This document shows positions 25,134-32,637 of a stretch of DNA of 48,111 nt, in pieces. The position numbers and the translations under genes were made by a program. How positions within the stretch are numbered: the stretch's first letter is position 1; the number at the start of each line of letters is the position of its first letter. The DNA lies in NCBI GenBank assembly GCA_903863845.1, contig CAIPDP010000053.1, positions 1 through 48,111 on the forward strand, given 5' to 3'. The notes beneath the pieces are model-generated. The model did no database searches and had not been told where the DNA came from. It saw nothing but the letters and a program-made list of their open reading frames with translations. This DNA is from an uncultured Mucilaginibacter sp. (lineage in GTDB: Bacteria; Bacteroidota; Bacteroidia; Sphingobacteriales; Sphingobacteriaceae).

Positions 25134-26059
25134 AAAAAAACATCCTCATCGTCGACGACCTGCATCCCCTGTTTATGGAAATGGTGGAAGCCCATGGCTA
25201 TCACTGCGATTACAGGCCCGGCATCAAACCCGAAGAAGCCTATGAAATAATTGGCCAGTACGAGGGCCTGGCCATACGGTCGAAGTTTTTGGTGACACCA
25301 GCGGTTATCGATAAAGCGACCAAATTACAATTCATTTGCCGTTCGGGTGCCGGTATGGATAATATCGACGAGGCCTACGCCACGCAAAAAGGGATCATCC
25401 TCATCAATGCGCCGGAAGGCAACCGCGATGCCGTTGGTGAACATGCCATAGGTATGTTGCTTAGCCTGATGAACAACTTTCAGCGGGCTGATGCTGAGAT
25501 TCGGGAGGGGGTTTGGGCCCGAGAAGCCAACCGGGGTATCGAACTGAAAGGAAAAACAGTAGGTATTATTGGCTATGGCTATATGGGTAGTAGCTTTGCG
25601 CAAAAACTATCAGGTTTTGGCGTTAACGTGATCGCTTACGATAAATACAAAACGGGCTTCAGCGACCAATATGCGCGCGAGGTGAGCATGGAAGAGATCG
25701 TTAAGTACTCAGATGTATTGAGCCTGCATGTCCCTCTAACTTCAGAAACCCGTGGACTGGTAGACGATGAATACCTTTTCCATTTCAAAAAGCCGATATT
25801 CTTTATTAATACCTCACGTGGCAATGTGGTAAAAACCCAGGCAGTGTTAAATGCCATCAAACAAGGGAAAATCCTCGCCGCCGGTCTGGACGTGCTCGAA
25901 CAGGAGAAATTTCCGGCACTTGCTGAGCAAACGTGGTTTGAAGAATTGAGGCGATCGGGTAAAGTACTACTAAGTCCGCATGTGGCTGGCTGGACCTTCG
26001 AATCCTATCGCAAATTAAGCGAAGTAATGGCCGAAAAGCTGATCAAACTGGCGCTGTAA
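25130..26059 (+). CDS. D-isomer-specific 2-hydroxyacid dehydrogenase, phosphoglycerate dehydrogenase-like
   Basis: 309 residues. NAD-binding GIIGYGYMGSSFA (GYGYMG at 148-153) and the catalytic set R230 (NTSRGNVV), E257 (LDVLEQEK) and H284 (LSPHVAGW). It lacks the ACT domain of long SerA proteins, as many Bacteroidota members do. It could be the serine pathway enzyme or act on another 2-hydroxyacid; sequence alone does not decide. Translation is coupled to rsmA by the 4-nt overlap. Confidence 0.88.
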   Translation: MKKNILIVDDLHPLFMEMVEAHGYHCDYRPGIKPEEAYEIIGQYEGLAIRSKFLVTPAVIDKATKLQFICRSGAGMDNIDEAYATQKGIILINAPEGNRDAVGEHAIGMLLSLMNNFQRADAEIREGVWAREANRGIELKGKTVGIIGYGYMGSSFAQKLSGFGVNVIAYDKYKTGFSDQYAREVSMEEIVKYSDVLSLHVPLTSETRGLVDDEYLFHFKKPIFFINTSRGNVVKTQAVLNAIKQGKILAAGLDVLEQEKFPALAEQTWFEELRRSGKVLLSPHVAGWTFESYRKLSEVMAEKLIKLAL

Positions 26060-26093
26060 AATGGGTAGCTGAGCAATTAATTCGCTCAAATAA

Positions 26094-26126
26094 TTTTGAT
26101 ATTCAAACTTAAATCATTTATCTTCG
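26094..26126 (+). promoter_or_regulatory. Candidate promoter ahead of the greA leader
   Basis: TTTTG at 26094-26098, a 20-nt spacer, and TATCTTCG at 26119-26126 (one mismatch to TAnnTTTG). The spacing equals that of the hipBST promoter. It would start a transcript near 26132, immediately before a strong hairpin. Confidence 0.5.
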
Positions 26127-26140
26127 TTTTACTAAGACGC

Positions 26141-26183
26141 AAGACTATGCAGGCGGATGCCCACATAGTCTTGTTTGTTTTTT
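26141..26183 (+). terminator. Hairpin with T-rich tail in the greA upstream region (1 of 2)
   Basis: Arms AAGACTATG (26141-26149) and CATAGTCTT (26164-26172) enclose a second stem GGC/GCC with loop GGAT, followed by TTGTTTGTTTTTT. It has intrinsic-terminator form. Either it ends the dehydrogenase transcript, or, because a promoter-like element lies before it, it makes a short RNA or attenuates greA. GACGC (26136-26140) and GCGTC (26186-26190) could pair outside it. Confidence 0.6.
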
Positions 26184-26194
26184 AAGCGTCAACC

Positions 26195-26227
26195 GTCCTT
26201 CCTTGTACCAGGGGGACTGTTTTTTTT
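26195..26227 (+). terminator. Hairpin with T8 tail in the greA upstream region (2 of 2)
   Basis: GTCCTTC (26195-26201) pairs with GGGGGAC (26211-26217) including two G-T pairs, followed by TG and eight T residues. It is weaker than the first hairpin. Both sit upstream of the greA ATG at 26267. Confidence 0.5.
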
Positions 26228-26266
26228 GGTATCTGTTTATAAACTAAAGAATTAAAATTAGCGAGT

Positions 26267-26740
26267 ATGGCTGAGGTAGCATACTATACCAGGGATGGCC
26301 TGGATAGGTTAAAAGAAGAATTACAACAATTAAAAACGAGCGGTCGCGCAAATATTGCCAAGGCTATTGCCGAGGCCCGTGATAAAGGCGACCTTTCGGA
26401 AAATGCCGAATACGATGCAGCAAAAGAGGCGCAGGGACACCATGAGGCCAAAATAGCCCGTATGGAAGAATTGCTGGCTACGGCACGTTTACTGGATGAA
26501 AGCAAACTGGATAGCTCAAAGGTTTTGGCGCTATCGAAAGTGAAAATAAAAAATACCAAAAACGGCACTACCATGACCTACCAATTGGTATCCGAAAGTG
26601 AAGCCGACCTTAAATCGGGAAAAATATCGGTTTCTTCACCGATCGCCAAAGGTTTACTTGGGAAAAAAGTGGGTGATACCATCGAGATCACCGTACCAGC
26701 CGGCAAGATAGAGTTTGAGGTATTGGAGATAAGCAGGTAA
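26267..26740 (+). CDS. greA: Transcription elongation factor GreA
   Basis: 157 residues. N-terminal coiled coil (LDRLKEELQQLK through the GDLSENAEYDAAKEAQ signature, with D and E residues at the tip that reach the RNA polymerase active site) and a C-terminal FKBP-like domain (SVSSPIAKGLLGKKVGDTIEI). It rescues backtracked RNA polymerase by stimulating transcript cleavage. It is followed by a word-type dyad and then a HIT gene on the same strand. Confidence 0.97.
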   Translation: MAEVAYYTRDGLDRLKEELQQLKTSGRANIAKAIAEARDKGDLSENAEYDAAKEAQGHHEAKIARMEELLATARLLDESKLDSSKVLALSKVKIKNTKNGTTMTYQLVSESEADLKSGKISVSSPIAKGLLGKKVGDTIEITVPAGKIEFEVLEISR

Positions 26741-26753
26741 TAAATAATTAGTG

Positions 26754-26887
26754 AATGAGTGAGTTAGTGATTGAGTGAGTGGTTAATTGTTCATTTAATT
26801 ATTTTGGTATCAAAAACGGGGTATTACCTGATTTAATAGTATAACACCTTAATTATTCAGTCATTCACTCAATCACCAATTCACTCA
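26754..26887. repeat. Word-type dyad between greA and the HIT gene
   Basis: Left arm 26754-26782 and right arm 26858-26887 pair over about 29 nt with few mismatches. Each arm is built of near-repeats of GTGAGTGA and GTGAATGA words. The right arm ends 5 nt before the HIT start codon, so it forms most of its leader. Similar words recur at 36049-36145. Confidence 0.75.
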
Positions 26888-26892
26888 TTAAA

Positions 26893-27288
26893 ATGACCAT
26901 ATTTTCAAAGATCGTCGCCGGGGAGATTCCCGCCTATAAAGTAGCGGAAACCAACGATTACCTGGCTTTCCTGGATATCAGCCCACTGGCCGAAGGGCAT
27001 GTATTGGTGATCCCAAAACAAGAGGTAGATTATATTTTTGATCTGGATGATGAGCTGTATACCGGCTTACAAATATTTGCTAAAATAGTGGCCAAAGGCT
27101 TAGGTAAAGCCATTCCATGTAAACGTATCGGCGTTGCCGTTATAGGCCTTGAAGTGCCTCATGCGCATATACACCTCGTACCAATGAACAGCGTGAGCGA
27201 TCTGAACTTTGCACGTCCCAAACTAAGCTTTAGCCCCGAACAATTGCAGGCAACTGCCGAAAAGATAAGGGCGGCTTTGGTGATTTGA
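26893..27288 (+). CDS. HIT family protein
   Basis: 131 residues. Histidine triad VPHAHIHLVPM with H90, H92 and H94, plus IFSKIVAGEIPAYKV at the start and LAEGHVLVIPKQEV, as in the HINT/nucleoside phosphoramidase branch. Likely a nucleotide hydrolase or transferase acting on adenosine phosphoramidate-type substrates; the physiological role in bacteria is unclear. The stop lies inside a dyad shared with the convergent ruvC. Confidence 0.94.
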   Translation: MTIFSKIVAGEIPAYKVAETNDYLAFLDISPLAEGHVLVIPKQEVDYIFDLDDELYTGLQIFAKIVAKGLGKAIPCKRIGVAVIGLEVPHAHIHLVPMNSVSDLNFARPKLSFSPEQLQATAEKIRAALVI

Positions 27289-27400
27289 GAATTTGAAAAT
27301 TTGAGGATTTGAAAATTTGAAGATGTTTAATTAATCAACCATCCCCATTTTCAAATTTTCAAATTGACACATCTTCAAATTGCCTCATCTTCAAATTGAC
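27282..27400. repeat. Word-type dyad between the convergent HIT and ruvC genes
   Basis: Left arm 27282-27325 consists of iterated AATTTGA/GATTTGA words; the right arm 27345-27400 consists of TCAAATT words. The arms pair in several registers. The left arm contains the HIT stop and the right arm the ruvC stop codon (27391-27393), so the dyad fills the gap from stop to stop and probably terminates both transcripts. Confidence 0.75.
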
Positions 27401-27993
27401 TTCTTCTTTCCAATCCCACTCACTCTGTCGGTGTTATCTTTCACAAAGGTCTCCCATCCTGAATAGGATTTTTTGGCGGACCCTTTGCCAATTCCAGTAC
27501 TGATCTTTTGGAACGAATGGCAAACGGCTACCGCTAGCCCGTCAGTCGCGTCCAGGAATTCAGGTGTTTCCTTAAAACTAAGCAGGGTTTGCAGCATGGC
27601 AGCTACCTGTTCTTTGGTGGCGTTACCATTTCCGGTGATGGCTTGTTTGATCTTCCGTGGCGAATATTCGGTGATACTAACGTTACGTGAGAGTGCGGCT
27701 GCCATAGCTATGCCCTGCGCCCGGCCAAGTTTTAACATCACCTGTATGTTTTTACCGTAGAAAGGAGCCTCAATGGCCAGACAATCGGGATGGTATTGAT
27801 CGATCAGGCTAACGGTTTTCTCAAAAATGCGCTGCAGTTTCAGCATATGATCGTCAATGGCACCCATCTTTACCACACCCATACTGATCAGTTCCATCTT
27901 GCGACCGGTTTCTTTCACCAGTCCGTAACCCATCACCGCTGTACCTGGGTCGATGCCTAAAATGATACGTTCTTTCAGATCGGGTTGCTGCAT
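27391..27993 (-). CDS. ruvC: Crossover junction endodeoxyribonuclease RuvC
   Basis: 200 residues. RNase H-like fold with the first catalytic Asp at D15 (ILGIDPGTAVMGYG), LAIEAPFYGKNIQVMLKLG, and the C-terminal catalytic segment FLDATDGLAVAVCH. It resolves Holliday junctions together with RuvAB, which are not in this window. The C-terminus is Lys-rich and runs into the word-type dyad. A 31-nt palindrome lies just upstream of the start. Confidence 0.95.
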   Translation of the reverse strand: MQQPDLKERIILGIDPGTAVMGYGLVKETGRKMELISMGVVKMGAIDDHMLKLQRIFEKTVSLIDQYHPDCLAIEAPFYGKNIQVMLKLGRAQGIAMAAALSRNVSITEYSPRKIKQAITGNGNATKEQVAAMLQTLLSFKETPEFLDATDGLAVAVCHSFQKISTGIGKGSAKKSYSGWETFVKDNTDRVSGIGKKKSI

Positions 27994-28011
27994 GGAATTG
28001 GGATATGTTGC

Positions 28012-28044
28012 AGACTTACGAAGTTTTAAAAACTTCGTAAGTCT
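28012..28044. repeat. 33-nt perfect palindrome, copy B of the recurring family
   Basis: Contains the identical 31 nt of copy A (3472-3502) with one more pair (A/T) at the ends. It lies between aat and ruvC, both minus strand. On the minus strand it follows the aat stop after about 20 nt. Confidence 0.85.
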
Positions 28045-28064
28045 TAAGTATTAACGCTGCAAAA

Positions 28065-28709
28065 CTAATCTTTCAGAGGCATATTTCGTAGCTCTTGCAT
28101 GTAATCATTCCTTGAAATCATCCTTGCGCCCATTGATTCCAGGTGTTCGGTATGCACCTGGCAGTCGATCAGGTTAAAATCGCCACTTTGCGACAGGCTG
28201 ATCAGAGCGGTTTTAGACGCATTGCTTACCCGGCTAAACATACTTTCACCGCAAAACACCTTGCCGACAGCTACACCATATAAGCCCCCGGCCAATTGGT
28301 TATTGTCCCAAACTTCAACAGAATGCGCATGGCCACACCGATGTAATTCAATGTAGGCTTCTCTCATATCGGCAGTGATCCAGGTACCATCCTGGCCCTG
28401 GCGGGTCGTTGTTGAACAGGCATCGATCACCCGATCGAAACATTGGTTACGGGTTACGCTAAAACGGCCTGACCGGATAACCTGCCGCATGCTTTTGCTG
28501 AACTTTAACTCATCCGGAAAAAGCACAAAACGCTCGTGCGGCGAATACCATAGGATGGGCGTATCGTCACTATACCAGGGGAAAATGCCATTTTGATAGG
28601 CTAACAGCAGGCGTTCGACCGATAAATCGCCGCCTACGGCCAGTAAACCGTCCTCTTCGGCCAAAGCCGGGTCCGGAAACAGCAAACGTTCGTCGAGCCT
28701 GAAGATCAC
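28065..28709 (-). CDS. aat: Leucyl/phenylalanyl-tRNA--protein transferase
   Basis: 214 residues. FPDPALAEEDGLLAVGGDLS, AYQNGIFPWYSDD, WYSPHERFVL, and GGLYGVAVGKVFCGESMFSR are conserved in Aat. It adds Leu or Phe to N-terminal Arg/Lys of proteins and marks them for ClpS/ClpAP under the N-end rule. It starts 9 nt after the transglutaminase-like gene at 28719 and may share its transcript. Confidence 0.96.
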   Translation of the reverse strand: MIFRLDERLLFPDPALAEEDGLLAVGGDLSVERLLLAYQNGIFPWYSDDTPILWYSPHERFVLFPDELKFSKSMRQVIRSGRFSVTRNQCFDRVIDACSTTTRQGQDGTWITADMREAYIELHRCGHAHSVEVWDNNQLAGGLYGVAVGKVFCGESMFSRVSNASKTALISLSQSGDFNLIDCQVHTEHLESMGARMISRNDYMQELRNMPLKD

Positions 28710-28718
28710 CCGGCAAAT

Positions 28719-30656
28719 TTAAACCTTCTTTTTGATGACCAGTTTTTTATTCTGTGCTTTGGCTACGCTGTCAAAATATTCCTGCATTTCGGTGTATTTG
28801 GCTGCAGGTATAACCTGATTATTTAATACAAATTTTGCCGTGCCTATTACCTGGTTCTTATCTTTATTGTAAACATAATTAAGGGTATAAAGGCCGTTCG
28901 TGAATTTCAGGCTGGCATTGGCGGGCAGTGATTCCACCTCGTAACCGGATGGAAGATCGATCGTTGTCACGCAGGACTTCTGCAAAGGGAAATCAAAGTA
29001 ATAATCATTCACACGTTTTTCTTCAACCGGAGCAGTAAAGCGAAATAGTGGAAAAACCATAGCCCGATAAAACTGCTTATCACCTGCTATTACATCACAA
29101 AACTTGTCATATTCAAGGTTTAAATTCACATGTTTGGTGTACAGCGTGTCTTTGCCCGGATCGTAATCAAATACTGTTGGTTGTTTGATATCCAGGACCC
29201 TTTGCCAAAATTCTTTTTGATCATCCAGTTTGGTAGCGGTAAGTTCAATGTATTCCAGTCGGTATTCGCCGGTAGCATTAATCAGAATTGTGGCTTTTGC
29301 ACCACCATCTTCCTTAAGCTGCAGATGCACATTACAATTAAATTCATTGTTAGAGGGTTTACTTTTGGGTGTATGTACCAATTTGCCTCCGTTCTCGGTA
29401 ACCATCACTCCCACCCTATCCAGAGTCGATTCGTCAAGCGTACCAAATGGTTGATGATTTCCAGTACATTCAAGCCAGGTGGTATCATTTTTAAACGGAA
29501 CAACAAGTATCTCGTGGTTAAAAACATTATAAGGGAATGCTGCATTTGCTGACTTTCCGTTCATTCCCCGGTTTATAACGACCCAATAGGACGGAATATT
29601 GATCGCTTTGAGTAAAGCATACATATAATTCGCAAGTGCCTTACAATCGCCATATTTCTTTTGATCGACAAAATTGGCATCAAAAGGCTTAAAGCCGCCA
29701 ATTCCCAGGTCGACGCTTACATAACGCATACTCTTTTGCAGCAATTCATAAAGGAATTTCACCTTGAGCTTTTCGCTTTTGATAGAGTCGGTCATTTTTC
29801 TGACCTCTTCAACCCGTTGCGGACTCAAAGTACAAACGTCTTTATTCAGGTCGTAGATCCATTTACCGAAATCGCTCCAGGTACTAAAATCACCCGGATA
29901 ACCAAAGCAGTTAAACTTTGATTGTGCAAACCAAATTTGCGGAATTACCTTGTCAGGCAAAATGCTTTCTTCTTTTTTGGTTGCCTTAATATTGCTAACT
30001 TCCCACATGTATACATCCTTGTCGGCCGATTTCGCCAACTGCGGGCTAATTTTGATATTATTATTCAAGTAACGAAAGCCAGCATTTGGAGCAATGCTTA
30101 CCCTACAATAGGCATGTTGAACGCTTTGCTCTGCTTCTTCTTTTGGCGCCCATCCACCGAGGTCGAACGAACTGTTTACCTCTTTTTCATAGCTAATTTC
30201 TACTGTAGTTGGATAACTGGCAATGGTATGTACGATTGACAATTTTCGTTCATCACTCACTAACGACTCCTCACTTTCAATGGCCTGGTCGTAAAGATCA
30301 CTCTTATGGTATTTTTTTATCTGCTTGCCTGAAGCATCATAAATGACCATTTCAAATGAACTGACATTAACAAATTTCTTATTGTAACCCAAGGCGACAT
30401 AAGATTGGTAATCTGCTTTTTCGTTTAATACTGTTACAATTGAATGCGACTTGTAAATATATTTTCCCGGTCCTGATACATTATACTCTTCATACTGGAA
30501 GCGCAAAACCGAATTAGCGTTTTCTTTTAATGAATCTGCGATCCCCTCGCTGGTATACAGGTCTTTTGTGATCTCCTTTTCCTGAGCAGATAGGGTAGAA
30601 CAGGCGAAGCCTAACAAGCACCAGCAAGCAATTGTAATTTTTAAATAATTATTCAC
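28719..30656 (-). CDS. DUF3857/transglutaminase-like secreted protein, catalytic residues kept
   Basis: 645 residues with signal peptide MNNYLKITIACWCLLGFACSTLSA. A DUF3857 N-terminal domain (about 55-230) is followed by a transglutaminase core with KYGDCKALANY (Cys about 338) and a His in YNVFNHEILVV; the third position reads WLECT where Asp is usual. DUF3858-like strands make up the C-terminus. It is the last of three tandem paralogues (4 nt after the previous) and the only one with Cys and His. Substrate unknown; probably periplasmic peptide or protein processing. Confidence 0.88.
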   Translation of the reverse strand: MNNYLKITIACWCLLGFACSTLSAQEKEITKDLYTSEGIADSLKENANSVLRFQYEEYNVSGPGKYIYKSHSIVTVLNEKADYQSYVALGYNKKFVNVSSFEMVIYDASGKQIKKYHKSDLYDQAIESEESLVSDERKLSIVHTIASYPTTVEISYEKEVNSSFDLGGWAPKEEAEQSVQHAYCRVSIAPNAGFRYLNNNIKISPQLAKSADKDVYMWEVSNIKATKKEESILPDKVIPQIWFAQSKFNCFGYPGDFSTWSDFGKWIYDLNKDVCTLSPQRVEEVRKMTDSIKSEKLKVKFLYELLQKSMRYVSVDLGIGGFKPFDANFVDQKKYGDCKALANYMYALLKAINIPSYWVVINRGMNGKSANAAFPYNVFNHEILVVPFKNDTTWLECTGNHQPFGTLDESTLDRVGVMVTENGGKLVHTPKSKPSNNEFNCNVHLQLKEDGGAKATILINATGEYRLEYIELTATKLDDQKEFWQRVLDIKQPTVFDYDPGKDTLYTKHVNLNLEYDKFCDVIAGDKQFYRAMVFPLFRFTAPVEEKRVNDYYFDFPLQKSCVTTIDLPSGYEVESLPANASLKFTNGLYTLNYVYNKDKNQVIGTAKFVLNNQVIPAAKYTEMQEYFDSVAKAQNKKLVIKKKV

Positions 30657-30660
30657 GATA

Positions 30661-32589
30661 TCACCCTTTCTTTAATACGATCTGATCATTCATCAGTTCA
30701 TACATTTTTTTGTAAAATGCGCGTAGTTCCTCATAATTCTCTTTGAATATGATCGATTTGCGGTAAACAATATTGTAGCGTACAGTAATTGTTCCTTCAT
30801 TTTCGGCAACCAATCGCCTGAACGAAATACTTTGGTCTGACATCGCCATCCGGGTACTAGCAGGCAGGGCATCAACTTTATAACCAGCAGGTATCTTGTA
30901 ATTACCGGTAATGGTATAGTTCGGCAGGTATCCAAAATCAATGTCTGTCATTCGCTTTTCACTTAGAAAGGGATTGCTCTGCAAGGCAGTAAACAAATTA
31001 GGTTTGAAATAAATATATGTACCATCCGAGCCCGTCAGATCAAGGTTAAAATCGATATTCTGTATAAGCGGCAGCGAATCCGTCTCCATATTTTCAACTT
31101 TCAGAGAAGTAATTTTAAGGTCGTTATTGCCGTCTTTCAAATCTTCGATATACTTTTTCTCACCTTCAGACTTGTAGCTATCAATATCACCAAGCCTGTT
31201 GTACGAAAAGCTGCTTATTTGCGCAGTGCCCTTCATTTTTCCATCAGCAGTAATATCGGCATTTAAAAGTATGGCTTCCCTTGCAGGGTTGTTGTTCTGA
31301 ATAAAAGTGACATCGTATTTTTTATTATCCTTATCAATGCTTAGTCCGAATGAATTTAAAAAATAGAAGGGTACAATGTTGTAAACATTGCTCTTTTGCG
31401 TGGCATCAAGGATATAAAAGTTAGCGCTGTCTATCGGCACATAGGTTCCTGAGGTATTGAAAAGATATAGTGATGGATATGCCGGATTGATCCTCCCATT
31501 TTGTCGGGTACTTAACAATATTGGGTAAGCTGTCACTCCGGCTCGTTTTAATAAATGATAAACCATAAGGTTGATCTCGGTAGCATTGCCAACCTTTTTA
31601 TCCCAGGCCTTTGGAGTACCATCTTCTGTATAGATGCCATGTCCATCATTCCACTTCATCGTGTTTTTTACCTGGTTAAACAGGTATTCAATTTTTTGAT
31701 CATTGGTTTTTAAAGTTTTAGCATGGTTTAATATTTCCTCCTCGCCATTTAGCTTCCTGTTAAACTGTCCTCCAAAGTCATCATCATCGGCAATTTCCTG
31801 CCCCACCTTGGTCCAGTTTTCCAGGAAATTGGTACCAACAACGCCATTTCCTGGCGTGTAACTTAACAATTGCGTTTGAATAAGCTGCAGGTTATCCTGA
31901 ACCGAACTCATATGAGGTTCGTCATTAATTGAAGGAATGTTGGCCAAGGCCATTTTTCCAAGTTGCCCCTGGGGGTCTTTAAGATAGACAGCATATGGCA
32001 ATGTTACCCGCACCAGGTTTTTATAGTGAAGTACATCAGGTACCTTAGCCTCAATTTCGCTGTAGCGTGTAGGAAGCTCGCCCTGGAACGACCAATCAGG
32101 GAAGTTTCCGATGCTTTGGCTGAGCACCTGGTATTGGTATTCGATAATTGAACCAGATTTTAAATTCGGGAAGGCAAATGATATCTCCGAACGACGTTTA
32201 TCTAATCTTTTATCGAAGATCTGCTTTTTGTCAACTTTAGTAAATTCTGGAACGCCATTATTATTATTGATGGTTTGGGCCTGCAATTTTTCTACCCACT
32301 CATTATGGTTTCCCCCATAATATTTAATATGTACATCTCCGGCTTTCTTGCCATTCTCATTAAAAATTTTGATCCTGACATGGCGTTCATAAATGATCTC
32401 AACATCTGAAAAGAAAACTGTTGCTTTATCAAACAGCACTTCTGCATTAGCATCCTTTTCAAAGTCACATTCTTTGAGTTCCAAATCAGCTTTGTCAACT
32501 TTTCCAAAAGCCTGGACATTGGCGGTGGTTTGTGCACTTGCAGTAAGTACTGTCGCACAAAAAATAAAAATTAGGGAAATTCGGTTCAT
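30661..32589 (-). CDS. DUF3857/transglutaminase-like secreted protein, catalytic Cys replaced by Ala
   Basis: 642 residues with signal peptide MNRISLIFIFCATVLTASA. Same layout as its neighbours. At the place of GDC the sequence reads VGNATEINLMVYHLL: the Cys is Ala (about residue 336) and the Asp is Asn. The catalytic His segment is also changed (YLFNTSGTYVPID), while YILDAT keeps the Asp. It is therefore probably a non-enzymatic member. It sits 48 nt after the gene at 32638 and 4 nt before the one at 28719. Confidence 0.88.
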   Translation of the reverse strand: MNRISLIFIFCATVLTASAQTTANVQAFGKVDKADLELKECDFEKDANAEVLFDKATVFFSDVEIIYERHVRIKIFNENGKKAGDVHIKYYGGNHNEWVEKLQAQTINNNNGVPEFTKVDKKQIFDKRLDKRRSEISFAFPNLKSGSIIEYQYQVLSQSIGNFPDWSFQGELPTRYSEIEAKVPDVLHYKNLVRVTLPYAVYLKDPQGQLGKMALANIPSINDEPHMSSVQDNLQLIQTQLLSYTPGNGVVGTNFLENWTKVGQEIADDDDFGGQFNRKLNGEEEILNHAKTLKTNDQKIEYLFNQVKNTMKWNDGHGIYTEDGTPKAWDKKVGNATEINLMVYHLLKRAGVTAYPILLSTRQNGRINPAYPSLYLFNTSGTYVPIDSANFYILDATQKSNVYNIVPFYFLNSFGLSIDKDNKKYDVTFIQNNNPAREAILLNADITADGKMKGTAQISSFSYNRLGDIDSYKSEGEKKYIEDLKDGNNDLKITSLKVENMETDSLPLIQNIDFNLDLTGSDGTYIYFKPNLFTALQSNPFLSEKRMTDIDFGYLPNYTITGNYKIPAGYKVDALPASTRMAMSDQSISFRRLVAENEGTITVRYNIVYRKSIIFKENYEELRAFYKKMYELMNDQIVLKKG

Positions 32590-32637
32590 GATTAAAAATA
32601 TAGGTTTGGTTAAGGTTGCTTAGTTCTTCAGTTCGTA

